Below are positions 26,505-35,014 of a DNA stretch of 64,000 bases, piece after piece. The stretch covers positions 1 to 64,000 of the forward strand of contig JAGBBV010000020.1 in NCBI GenBank assembly GCA_017938315.1, written 5' to 3'. Within the stretch, counting starts at the first letter, position 1. Every line of letters begins with the position of its first letter. A model generated the notes under the pieces. That model was not told the origin of the DNA and made no database searches. It saw only the letters and a list, made by a program, of their open reading frames with translations. The DNA is from Lachnospiraceae bacterium (GTDB lineage Bacteria; Bacillota; Clostridia; Lachnospirales; Lachnospiraceae). A program made the position numbers and the translations under genes.

Positions 26505-27838
26505 GTAAAAGAAAAGGGAAGCCCATTGTAGCAGTTGTAGGTCGTCCTAATGTCGGAAAGTCTACCTTGTTCAATGCTTTGGCAGGAGAGAGAATTTCAA
26601 TTGTAAAAGACACACCGGGTATTACAAGGGATAGAATTTACGCTGATGTAAACTGGCTGAATCATTCCTTTACCTTGATAGATACCGGCGGTATTGAGCC
26701 GGACAGCAGAGATGTTATTTTGTCCCAGATGAGGGAACAGGCTGAAATTGCTATTAATACGGCAGATGTGATTATGTTTATGGTAGATGTCCGCCAAGGT
26801 CTTCAGGACGCGGATGCGAAGGTGGCAGATATGCTTCGCCGATCCCATAAACCGGTTGTCCTTGTAGTAAATAAAGTAGATAACTTTGAAAAATATATGG
26901 CAGATGTTTATGAGTTTTATAATTTGGGAATTGGGGAACCGTTCCCTATTTCTGCTGCTAATCAATTGGGCGTAGGCGATATGCTGGATGAAGTGACAAG
27001 CCATTTTGGGGAAGAGAGCCTTTTTGATGAGGAAGATGAATGTATCCGCGTTGCAATCGTAGGAAAACCCAATGTAGGGAAATCTTCATTAATAAATAAA
27101 ATGCTTGGTGAAAACAGATTAATTGTCTCTGATATAGCAGGTACCACCAGGGATGCCGTTGATACACCTGTTACCCATAACGGAAAAGAATATGTTTTTA
27201 TTGATACAGCAGGACTTAGGCGCAAAAATAAAATTAAAGAAGAATTAGAAAGGTTTATGATTGTCCGTACCGTCAGTGCGGTAGAACGTGCCGATATTGT
27301 TATTTTATTAATAGATGCGATAGAAGGTGTAACCGAGCAGGATGCGAAAATCGCAGGTATTGCCCATGAGAGAGGAAAAGCGGTAATTATTGCCGTGAAT
27401 AAGTGGGATGCCATTGAAAAGGATAATAAAACCGTTAATCAGTATACTGCCAAGATAAGAGAAATATTGTCTTATATGCCTTATGCAGAAATTACTTTTA
27501 TATCTGCAGCTACAGGACAAAGAATTAATAAATTGTATGAACTCATTGATATGGTTGCAGAAAATCATGCAATGAGAGTTTCCACAGGTGTGCTTAATGA
27601 AATTATGGCAGAAGCGGTTGCCATGCAACAGCCGCCTTCCGATAAAGGAAAGAGACTCCGTCTTTATTACATTACCCAGGCAGCGGTGAAACCGCCGACC
27701 TTTGTTATTTTTGTAAACGATAAAGAACTTATGCATTTTTCCTATACAAGATACATTGAAAATCAAATCAGAGAGGCTTTTGGATTTAAAGGAACACCTC
27801 TGAAATTCATCATAAGAGAAAGAAAGGAAAATAAATAA
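26501..27838 (+). CDS. der: Ribosome-associated GTPase Der (EngA)
   Basis: Der is an essential double GTPase for 50S subunit assembly. The 445-residue protein has two G-domains, with P-loops GRPNVGKST (first) and GKPNVGKSS (second), each with DTxG and NKxD motifs, and a C-terminal KH-like domain. It starts inside the DUF512 stop (ATGA overlap). plsY follows after a single base, so the operon runs DUF512-der-plsY-gpsA. Confidence 0.97.
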   Translation: MSKRKGKPIVAVVGRPNVGKSTLFNALAGERISIVKDTPGITRDRIYADVNWLNHSFTLIDTGGIEPDSRDVILSQMREQAEIAINTADVIMFMVDVRQGLQDADAKVADMLRRSHKPVVLVVNKVDNFEKYMADVYEFYNLGIGEPFPISAANQLGVGDMLDEVTSHFGEESLFDEEDECIRVAIVGKPNVGKSSLINKMLGENRLIVSDIAGTTRDAVDTPVTHNGKEYVFIDTAGLRRKNKIKEELERFMIVRTVSAVERADIVILLIDAIEGVTEQDAKIAGIAHERGKAVIIAVNKWDAIEKDNKTVNQYTAKIREILSYMPYAEITFISAATGQRINKLYELIDMVAENHAMRVSTGVLNEIMAEAVAMQQPPSDKGKRLRLYYITQAAVKPPTFVIFVNDKELMHFSYTRYIENQIREAFGFKGTPLKFIIRERKENK

Positions 27839-27839
27839 A

Positions 27840-28490
27840 GTGGAGCGTTTAGTTTGTGTTGTAATCGGATATGCGTTTGGACTTTTCCAGACCGCATTTA
27901 TATATGGTAAGATGCATGGCATTGATATCAGGGAACACGGAAGTGGCAATGCAGGAACTACCAATACCTTGCGTGTATTAGGAAAAAAAGCAGGATTAAT
28001 TGTGCTTTTGGGAGATGTTTTAAAATGTGTATTTGCGGTAGTCGTATGTGGACTACTTTTTGGAAATTCCCATCCGGATGAAGTGTATCTGTTAAAATTA
28101 TATGCAGCAACCGGTGCAATACTGGGACATAATTTCCCGTTTTATTTAGGATTTAAAGGTGGCAAGGGAATTGCGGCAACAGCAGGATTTATAGCAGCAT
28201 TCCACCCTCTGTTTATTCCGGTAGGTTTACTTTTGTTTTTTGGAACATTTATCATTACACATTATGTTTCCTTAGGTTCCTTGCTTGTATATGCGGGTGT
28301 TATGATTCAAATGGTGATTTGTGGACAGATGGGATTGTTTGGTGCAACGCAGACAGTTTTAAATGAAATGTATATTGTAACAGCATTTCTTACAGTGATG
28401 GCATATTGGAAACATAAGGATAATATTAAGCGTCTTTTGGCAGGAAACGAAAGAAAGACATACATTAGTAAGAAAAATAAAGTAGATTAA
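27840..28490 (+). CDS. plsY: Glycerol-3-phosphate acyltransferase PlsY
   Basis: PlsY transfers the acyl group from acyl-phosphate, made by PlsX, to glycerol-3-phosphate. The 216-residue integral membrane protein has about five helices and the family motifs GSGNAGTTNTLRVLG, LGHNFPFYLGFKGGKGIAAT and HYVSLGS. It starts with GTG one base after the der stop, with AAAGGA upstream as the likely ribosome binding site. gpsA, which makes the substrate glycerol-3-phosphate, follows. Confidence 0.95.
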   Translation: MERLVCVVIGYAFGLFQTAFIYGKMHGIDIREHGSGNAGTTNTLRVLGKKAGLIVLLGDVLKCVFAVVVCGLLFGNSHPDEVYLLKLYAATGAILGHNFPFYLGFKGGKGIAATAGFIAAFHPLFIPVGLLLFFGTFIITHYVSLGSLLVYAGVMIQMVICGQMGLFGATQTVLNEMYIVTAFLTVMAYWKHKDNIKRLLAGNERKTYISKKNKVD

Positions 28491-28516
28491 TTTGTAGTGT
28501 TGAGAGGTTAATTGTT

Positions 28517-29554
28517 ATGGCAAAAATAGGTGTTATCGGAGCGGGAAGCTGGGGGACGGCACTTGCATTACTCCTTTATAAAAATGGGTGCGAGGTATCA
28601 GTTTGGTCTGCACTTAAAGATGAAATTGATATGTTAAACCGTGAACATGAACAGAAGGATAAACTTCCAGGTGTAAAATTACCTGAGGATATGATTTTTA
28701 CAACAAATCTAAAGGAAGCCATTGAAGAAAAGGATGTACTTATTCTGGCAGTACCTTCTCCGTTTACCAGAAGTACGGCTGCTCAAATGGCCCCTTATGT
28801 GAGCGAGGGACAGAAAATCGTCAATGTTGCAAAAGGGATTGAAGAAACAACGCTGATGACACTTTCTGAAATTATAGAAGAAGAAATTCCGAAAGCAGAT
28901 GTTTCCGTGCTTTCAGGACCTTCCCATGCTGAAGAAGTAGGAAGAGGCATACCAACTACAATTGTAGTTGGTTCAAAAACGAGAGAAACAGCAGAGTATT
29001 TACAGAATCTGTTTATGAATGAAGTCTTCCGTGTATATATCAGCTCAGACATCCTTGGTATCGAACTTGGTGCAGCACTTAAAAATGTGGTTGCACTGGC
29101 TGCAGGTATTGCGGATGGTTTAGGATATGGAGATAACACAAAAGCAGCACTTATTACCAGAGGAATTGCTGAAATTGCAAGACTTGGTATTCATATGGGA
29201 TGCCGGATAGAAACTTTTTACGGATTGACAGGAATCGGAGATTTGATTGTAACCTGTGCCTCTATGCATTCCAGAAACCGTCGTGCTGGTATTTTAATCG
29301 GACAGGGCAAGACAATGAAAGAAGCCATGGATGAAGTAAAGATGATTGTGGAAGGGGTTTATTCTGCCAAAGCTGGATATGCACTGTCACAGAAATATCA
29401 GGTCAGTATGCCGATTATTGAGCAGGTAAATAAAGTGCTTTTTGAAGAAGCAAGTGCTTCCGAGGCAGTGAAAGAGTTAATGCTTCGCGATAAGAAGGCA
29501 GAAAATATTGATTTAAGACAACTATCTCAAAGTGATGTGGAAATGCCTTGGTAG
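28517..29554 (+). CDS. gpsA: Glycerol-3-phosphate dehydrogenase [NAD(P)+]
   Basis: GpsA reduces dihydroxyacetone phosphate to glycerol-3-phosphate for phospholipid synthesis. The 345-residue protein has the N-terminal Rossmann motif GAGSWGTALA, the LSGPSHAEEV segment, and the C-terminal catalytic region including ALKNVVALAAG (catalytic lysine) and GLTGIGDLIVTC. It supplies PlsY, encoded 26 bases upstream. Confidence 0.96.
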   Translation: MAKIGVIGAGSWGTALALLLYKNGCEVSVWSALKDEIDMLNREHEQKDKLPGVKLPEDMIFTTNLKEAIEEKDVLILAVPSPFTRSTAAQMAPYVSEGQKIVNVAKGIEETTLMTLSEIIEEEIPKADVSVLSGPSHAEEVGRGIPTTIVVGSKTRETAEYLQNLFMNEVFRVYISSDILGIELGAALKNVVALAAGIADGLGYGDNTKAALITRGIAEIARLGIHMGCRIETFYGLTGIGDLIVTCASMHSRNRRAGILIGQGKTMKEAMDEVKMIVEGVYSAKAGYALSQKYQVSMPIIEQVNKVLFEEASASEAVKELMLRDKKAENIDLRQLSQSDVEMPW

Positions 29555-29590
29555 TAATGTGCGTTAAAGTAGATGTGATGGGGATACTCA

Positions 29591-30442
29591 ATGGAAGAAA
29601 ATAAAAAGGATGATTTTTGGAATTCATCGGATGACCCTTTCTGGAAAGAGCCGGTTGTTGATAGCGATTGGTTTAAAAGTGAGCCGTTATCTTCATGGAA
29701 TACAAGTCAGGATTTACAGGAAGAAAAACCGGTAGTAGAAGAAACGAATAAAAATCATACCAATGAAATGCAAAATCCATATGTATATCAGGAAGAGAAA
29801 AAAGTTGTAAACAGTAAAGCAAAATTAAGCAAAAGAAGAGCCTGTTGTATCGGATTTGCAGGATGTACGTTCTTATGCGCTTTATTTTTACTTGTTTTGA
29901 TGATAATTGATAAAAGTAAAGCTACAGATGCCATCCGAAATACGAAGGTTGAGACTGTGGCTGTGGAAAACAAGTTCGTCATGTACGGGAATAATGAAGT
30001 GACGTTGGAAAGCAGTGCCTATCATGTGGAAAAGGCAGCTCATTTTGAGGGATTTCCCGCAGACGCTATGTTAGTTGCTGTCCGTTGCATGATCATATCT
30101 GAAATATATAAAAGGAATACCATAATAAAGAGCCCTTATTTGGGATTTGATTATGAAGGAGAAACCCTTTATATTACTGCAAGTTCATCATATTCCGTAA
30201 ATGATTATTTGGTGGATACTAAATATTATAATGAGGTCTTAAGTCCCTATGGAGAGGGAAACGGTCTTACATCGGAAGGGTTCTATTGCTTTATAATTCC
30301 TAAGGGTGCTGAAAATCCCAGAATTTATTTTGAAGAAACCAAGGTTGTGAATCATGCTGATGTGGTAACAAAAGTATTTGAGAAAACACTGAATTTCAAT
30401 CGTTTCACAAAAGAACATACGGAAAGTAAGGAGGGCAAATGA
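29591..30442 (+). CDS. Unknown membrane protein with acidic cytoplasmic N-terminus
   Basis: Not recognised. The 283-residue protein has an N-terminal region of about 80 residues rich in D, E, W, S and N with repeated tryptophans. A basic stretch (SKAKLSKRRA) and one membrane helix at about 88-110 follow, and then a roughly 170-residue domain predicted to be outside the cell. That domain has a beta-sandwich-like composition similar in style to DUF4352/DUF5067 proteins, but I cannot confirm this. Its stop overlaps the next gene, another single-span unknown, so the two are probably co-expressed. Confidence 0.65.
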   Translation: MEENKKDDFWNSSDDPFWKEPVVDSDWFKSEPLSSWNTSQDLQEEKPVVEETNKNHTNEMQNPYVYQEEKKVVNSKAKLSKRRACCIGFAGCTFLCALFLLVLMIIDKSKATDAIRNTKVETVAVENKFVMYGNNEVTLESSAYHVEKAAHFEGFPADAMLVAVRCMIISEIYKRNTIIKSPYLGFDYEGETLYITASSSYSVNDYLVDTKYYNEVLSPYGEGNGLTSEGFYCFIIPKGAENPRIYFEETKVVNHADVVTKVFEKTLNFNRFTKEHTESKEGK

Positions 30443-30930
30443 TGAAAATTTTTTTGAAAAATTTTCTGACAGTTATCATCTGTATAGCCTGTGCATTTAC
30501 TTGTGTTATATTCTTTGTGATTTATCTGATTCAAATAGATGAGTTGAATTACAGTTCTTATAAAATGACAGACCCAAAGCTTGCAGAAGTAACTGCAATA
30601 TCTCTCGGAAAAGATTATGATGGAATGTCTTACGAAGGAATGTCCACCTATCTGTTAAAAATCAAAGTAGAGAATGATTCTGCCATTGGCATAGATGCAA
30701 CCAACATTCATCTTCTTTATGATGTGGATGCTTATGGCGACTATTCTTACATGATTACAGGGGATGCAGCTTTTGAATTTGGAAGATGGGATAGGAACTA
30801 TTATATCAGACCCGGAGAAACATGTACATTACTTCGCTTGATTGCAATCGATGATGAATGTGAGAAATTTGATTTAATCTTAAGAGATTTTGAGTATGAA
30901 GATAAACAGACGGTAACCGTGAACTTATAA
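30439..30930 (+). CDS. Unknown single-span membrane protein
   Basis: Not recognised. The 163-residue protein starts with a hydrophobic helix (about residues 5-28) followed by a 130-residue extracytoplasmic domain that reads like a beta-rich fold (for example LLKIKVENDSAIGIDATNI and YYIRPGETCTLLRL). The start ATGATG at 30439 lies after GGAGGG and overlaps the previous stop. It is followed 14 bases later by the MoxR ATPase, and the four genes 29591-32977 look like one operon. Confidence 0.65.
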   Translation: MMKIFLKNFLTVIICIACAFTCVIFFVIYLIQIDELNYSSYKMTDPKLAEVTAISLGKDYDGMSYEGMSTYLLKIKVENDSAIGIDATNIHLLYDVDAYGDYSYMITGDAAFEFGRWDRNYYIRPGETCTLLRLIAIDDECEKFDLILRDFEYEDKQTVTVNL

Positions 30931-30944
30931 GGAGGATCAAGAGT

Positions 30945-31757
30945 ATGCAACAGTCATTTGGTAGTACGCAAGAATATGTGGCATCACAGCAGCTTATGGC
31001 AAGTGTGAATGTAGCAATTGCGCTTAAAAAACCTTTACTTGTTAAGGGAGAACCAGGAACAGGAAAGACAATGCTTGCAGAAGCAGTGGCAAAATCCCTT
31101 GGGAAAAAATTGATTATCTGGAATATTAAATCTACCACCAAAGCCCAGGACGGACTTTATATGTACGATACCATTCAGAGACTTTACGATGGACAGTTCG
31201 GCGAAGAAGGAGTGGATGATATCGCGAGATATATTAAATTGGGTAAATTGGGAGAAGCCTTTGACAGTGATGAACAGGTAATCCTTTTAATAGATGAAAT
31301 TGATAAGGCAGATTTGGAATTTCCTAATGACCTTCTTTGGGAACTTGACCAAATGGAATTTTATATACATGAAACAAAGAGAACGGTAAAGGCGAAAAAC
31401 CGTCCTATTGTAATTATTACATCTAATGCGGAAAAGGAATTGCCGGATGCATTTCTTAGAAGATGTATTTTCCACTACATAGATTTTCCGGATGAGGCAT
31501 TGATGGAAGAAATTGTTAGAACACATCATCCGGATGTGGAGGCAAATCTTTTAAAGAACGCCATGGATGTTTTTTATCAGATCCGTTCTTTAAAGGATAT
31601 CCGTAAAAAACCAAGTACATCCGAGTTGATTGACTGGATTAATGCATTACAAATTGGCGGAATACCTGCAGATAAAATCAGAAGTGAACTTCCTTTTGTA
31701 GGTGTTATTGTAAAGAAGGATGAAGATTTGGAAGGACTTAGCCAGAGAATCAATTAA
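30945..31757 (+). CDS. MoxR-type AAA+ ATPase
   Basis: The 270-residue protein has Walker A GEPGTGKT (35-42), Walker B LLIDEIDKAD, and sensor-1 ITSNAEKELPDAFLRRC. MoxR ATPases typically work as chaperones for metal insertion or complex assembly together with a VWA-domain partner, and a VWA gene follows directly (11-base gap). The target is not evident; the two upstream membrane proteins are candidates. AGGAGG gives a strong start. Confidence 0.9.
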   Translation: MQQSFGSTQEYVASQQLMASVNVAIALKKPLLVKGEPGTGKTMLAEAVAKSLGKKLIIWNIKSTTKAQDGLYMYDTIQRLYDGQFGEEGVDDIARYIKLGKLGEAFDSDEQVILLIDEIDKADLEFPNDLLWELDQMEFYIHETKRTVKAKNRPIVIITSNAEKELPDAFLRRCIFHYIDFPDEALMEEIVRTHHPDVEANLLKNAMDVFYQIRSLKDIRKKPSTSELIDWINALQIGGIPADKIRSELPFVGVIVKKDEDLEGLSQRIN

Positions 31758-31768
31758 GAGGATAACAT

Positions 31769-32977
31769 ATGTTTACAAAGTTCTTTTATACCTGTAGGGC
31801 AAAAGGACTTCGAATTGCCTTGACCGAATGGCTTACATTACAAGAAGCATTGGGAAAGGGACTTGCAGGAAGCAGTCTTACAGAGTTTTATTACTTGGCC
31901 AGAATGATTCTGGTAAAAAGTGAAACAGATTTTGATAAATTTGATATGGCATTTGAAGAAGTGTTCAAAGGAATCCAGTCTGAAAATGAAGTGACGAAAG
32001 CCATGCTCAGGTGGCTTGATAAGTCTGAACTCATTGATATGGTGGATGAAGAAGACCGCTTTAGGATGAATGAGCAGGATGGCCTTTTTCATGATCTTGA
32101 TAAGGATGAAGTGGAAGCAAAGTTTAAAGAAAGACTTCGCGATCAGGACAGTGAGCACAATGGTGGAAGCTTTTGGATTGGAAGTATGGGAAAAACATCA
32201 TTTGGTAATGCCGGCGGTAATATGGGAGGCATTCGTGTAGGAGGTCAAACCGGTTATCAGAGTGCATTTCAGGTGATTGGTGCCAGAAAATACCGTGACT
32301 TTAGGGACGACAGGGTCCTTGAGAACAGACAGTTCCAACTGGCACTTAGAAAATTACGACAGTTTTCTACGAAACTTGATATTCCCAAAACAGAGCTTGA
32401 TATCAATGGAACGGTTGACAAAACCTGTAATAATGGCGGATGTTTGCAGATTGTGATGGAGCGGCCCAGAAAAAATGCGGTGAAACTGCTTTTGCTCATG
32501 GATTCCGGTGGAACCATGATACCATATAGCTCTTTACTAAATGATTTGTTCCAATCTGTTAATAAATCCAATCATTATAAAGATGTAAAGGTTTATTATT
32601 TTCATAACTGTATCTATTCAAAACTCTATAAGACGCCGGAATGTGAAAACGGAGAGTGGATTGATACGGAATGGATGTTTAGAAACCTTGATAGTGATTA
32701 TAAGGTAATTATTGTAGGTGATGCAGCCATGGCACCGGAGGAACTATATTCCACCACAGGAAATTACAGAGGCCCAAACGGAGGACTTTCCGGATATGAA
32801 TGGCTACAACTTTTAAAGAGACATTATAAAAAGATAGTATGGCTTAATCCCAAGATGGCACCGGGACATGCACCGTGGAGAGAGGCAGAGACTGCCGTAA
32901 AAGCGATGTTTCCTATGTATAAATTGACGGTAGACGGATTAAACCGTGCTATGTTAAAATTAATCAGCAATAAATAG
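31769..32977 (+). CDS. VWA-domain protein, CoxE-like partner of the MoxR ATPase
   Basis: The 402-residue protein has a helical N-terminal half, a glycine-rich linker (about 135-170, for example GNAGGNMGGIRVGG) and a C-terminal von Willebrand A domain. The MIDAS metal motif, normally DxSxS, reads D245-S-G-G-T249 here, so the first serine is replaced by glycine and the second by threonine. It is the last gene of the cluster and is co-transcribed with the MoxR ATPase, its usual partner. Confidence 0.82.
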   Translation: MFTKFFYTCRAKGLRIALTEWLTLQEALGKGLAGSSLTEFYYLARMILVKSETDFDKFDMAFEEVFKGIQSENEVTKAMLRWLDKSELIDMVDEEDRFRMNEQDGLFHDLDKDEVEAKFKERLRDQDSEHNGGSFWIGSMGKTSFGNAGGNMGGIRVGGQTGYQSAFQVIGARKYRDFRDDRVLENRQFQLALRKLRQFSTKLDIPKTELDINGTVDKTCNNGGCLQIVMERPRKNAVKLLLLMDSGGTMIPYSSLLNDLFQSVNKSNHYKDVKVYYFHNCIYSKLYKTPECENGEWIDTEWMFRNLDSDYKVIIVGDAAMAPEELYSTTGNYRGPNGGLSGYEWLQLLKRHYKKIVWLNPKMAPGHAPWREAETAVKAMFPMYKLTVDGLNRAMLKLISNK

Positions 32978-33016
32978 AAAATAATAAATTACCATAGAGT
33001 GAGAGAGGATAAAACA

Positions 33017-34240
33017 ATGACTATTTTTGACGAATTGAAAGCAAGAGGACTTCTTGCACAGCTTACGGACGAAGAGGAAATTAAGGAATTAATCAATGCA
33101 GGAAAAGCAACTTTCTATATTGGTTTTGACCCTACAGCAGATTCTCTTCATGTAGGCCATTTCATGACACTTTGTTTGATGAAACGTCTTCAGATGGCAG
33201 GAAATAAGCCTATTGCTTTGATTGGCGGCGGTACAGCAATGATTGGTGACCCTTCCGGAAGAAGCGATATGCGTTCTATGATGACGACGGAAACCATTGA
33301 GCACAACTGTGAATGCTTTAAGAAACAGATGAGCCGCTTTATTGATTTTTCCGAAGGAAAAGCAATGATGGTAAACAATGCAGACTGGTTACTTGGAAAG
33401 AACTATATTGAATTTTTGCGTGAAGTGGGTCCTCACTTCTCCGTTAATAATATGCTCCGCGCAGAATGCTATAAGCAGAGAATGGAAAAAGGCTTAAGTT
33501 TTCTTGAATTTAACTATATGATTATGCAGAGCTATGATTTCTATGAGCTATTCCAGAAGTATGGATGTAATTTGCAGTTCGGCGGTGATGATCAGTGGAG
33601 TAATATGCTTGGTGGTACAGAACTGATCAGACGTAAATTAGGTAAGGATGCTTATGCCATGACTATTACTTTACTTCTTAACTCTGAAGGTAAGAAGATG
33701 GGTAAGACGCAGAAAGGTGCTGTATGGCTTGATGCTAATAAGACGACACCTTTTGAATTTTATCAGTACTGGAGAAATGTGGCAGATGCAGATGTTCTGA
33801 AATGTTTACGTATGCTTACCTTTCTTCCCCTTGAACAGATTGAAGAGATGGATGCATGGGAAGGCAGCCAGTTAAATCAGGCAAAAGAAATTCTTGCTTA
33901 CGAACTTACCAATCTTGTTCACGGTGAAGAAGAAGCAAAGAAAGCACAGGAAAGTGCAAGGGCATTATTTAGTGCCGGTGTTGCAGCAGATATGCCTACC
34001 GCAGAACTTACAGAGGAAGATTTTACAGACGGAAGTATTGATTTGATTAGTGTTCTTTGCAAATCCGGATTGGTAGCTTCCCGCTCCGAAGGAAGACGTG
34101 CCATTGAACAGGGCGGTGTTACCGTAGGAAATGATAAAGTAAGTGACATTAAGGCAGCGTACGCCAAGGATACTTTTGCAGGTGAAGGTGTTGTTGTAAA
34201 GCGTGGTAAAAAGAACTTCCGTAAGGTAGTATTAAAATAA
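33017..34240 (+). CDS. tyrS: Tyrosyl-tRNA synthetase
   Basis: TyrRS charges tRNA-Tyr. The 407-residue protein has a Rossmann core with the HVGH motif (H45-H48), a KMGKT version of KMSKS, and a C-terminal S4 domain (about 345-407, starting near [24 protein letters not shown], quoted as [13 protein letters not shown]). The ATG at 33017 follows AGAGGA; an upstream in-frame start at 32999 overlaps this site. I see no T-box leader upstream. The stop overlaps the next ATG by one base. Confidence 0.96.
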   Translation: MTIFDELKARGLLAQLTDEEEIKELINAGKATFYIGFDPTADSLHVGHFMTLCLMKRLQMAGNKPIALIGGGTAMIGDPSGRSDMRSMMTTETIEHNCECFKKQMSRFIDFSEGKAMMVNNADWLLGKNYIEFLREVGPHFSVNNMLRAECYKQRMEKGLSFLEFNYMIMQSYDFYELFQKYGCNLQFGGDDQWSNMLGGTELIRRKLGKDAYAMTITLLLNSEGKKMGKTQKGAVWLDANKTTPFEFYQYWRNVADADVLKCLRMLTFLPLEQIEEMDAWEGSQLNQAKEILAYELTNLVHGEEEAKKAQESARALFSAGVAADMPTAELTEEDFTDGSIDLISVLCKSGLVASRSEGRRAIEQGGVTVGNDKVSDIKAAYAKDTFAGEGVVVKRGKKNFRKVVLK

Positions 34241-34929
34241 TGCAGTATGAATTAATAAAGAGTAATAGAAAAACAATTGCCATCTCTTTTGATAGGGATG
34301 GCAATTTAATAGTAAAGGCACCTATCTGGGTAAGTAATCGGAAGATAGCAGAATTTGTGAGCAAGAAACAGGAATGGATTGATGCTACCGCAAAACGACT
34401 GGAAAATGCCCGTATAGAAAAAGAGACACTTCGTGTGAAACTTGAAAACGGAGATAGGATTCCATATCTTGGCAGAGAACTTGTATTAAGTGTGGTCAGG
34501 GAAGAAAGAAGCCGGGGAAGATTAAAGTGTCTAAATGACCGTATTTTAATGTGGGTACCGTATACTGCCGATTACGAATATAAGAGAGAACTGCTTGAGA
34601 AGTGGTATCGGAGACAGGCGGCAGAGATTTTACATAAAAAAGCATATGAATTTGCTTCATTATTACAGGTTGGCTTCGAGGGTGTTTATATTAAAGATCA
34701 GAAAAGCAGATGGGGAAGTTGCAGCGGCCGGGGAAATTTAAATTTTAATTTCAGGATTCTGATGGCACCGGAAGAGGTTTGTGATTATGTAGTTATGCAT
34801 GAACTGTGCCATTTGGTACATATGAATCATTCGAAAGAATTTTGGGAGTTGTTAGCCACTGTTTGTCCTAGATATAAGACTTGCAAAAAATGGCTTATTG
34901 AAAATGGAGAAACATTATATTTTATATAG
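34240..34929 (+). CDS. YgjP-like (DUF45) metallopeptidase-family protein
   Basis: The 229-residue protein has the zinc-binding HExxH motif as MHELCHLVHMNHSKEFW and the conserved KSRWGSCSGRGNLNFN block of the DUF45/SprT-like family. Biochemical role is not established; relatives occur beside restriction systems or alone. It overlaps the tyrS stop by one base, so it is expressed with tyrS. A terminator follows. Confidence 0.85.
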   Translation: MQYELIKSNRKTIAISFDRDGNLIVKAPIWVSNRKIAEFVSKKQEWIDATAKRLENARIEKETLRVKLENGDRIPYLGRELVLSVVREERSRGRLKCLNDRILMWVPYTADYEYKRELLEKWYRRQAAEILHKKAYEFASLLQVGFEGVYIKDQKSRWGSCSGRGNLNFNFRILMAPEEVCDYVVMHELCHLVHMNHSKEFWELLATVCPRYKTCKKWLIENGETLYFI

Positions 34930-34950
34930 ATCTGTATAATTGTATTTATG

Positions 34951-34978
34951 AAAGACGGGTTATATTTCCCGTCTTTTT
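34951..34978 (+). terminator. Rho-independent terminator after the YgjP-like gene
   Basis: Stem AAAGACGGG (34951-34959) with CCCGTCTTT (34968-34976), an eight-base AT-rich loop and a run of five Ts in total. The loop also carries the -35 of a candidate sporulation promoter. Confidence 0.75.
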
Positions 34979-34987
34979 GCATATATT
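34960..34987 (+). promoter_or_regulatory. Candidate sigma-E-type promoter of spoIVA
   Basis: TTATATT (34960-34966), a 13-base spacer and CATATATT (34980-34987) resemble the sigma-E consensus (about KMATATT and CATACAHT). spoIVA belongs to the mother-cell sigma-E regulon in Bacillus and Clostridia. The match is by eye. Confidence 0.55.
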
Positions 34988-35014
34988 GTAACAACATATG
35001 CAGGAGAAGCGATT

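Noticed and set aside
27308-27964. Long open frame on the minus strand opposite der and the start of plsY (about 218 codons)
   Set aside because: It runs antisense to well-conserved proteins, has no ribosome binding site and its product resembles no family; it is a by-product of codon use.
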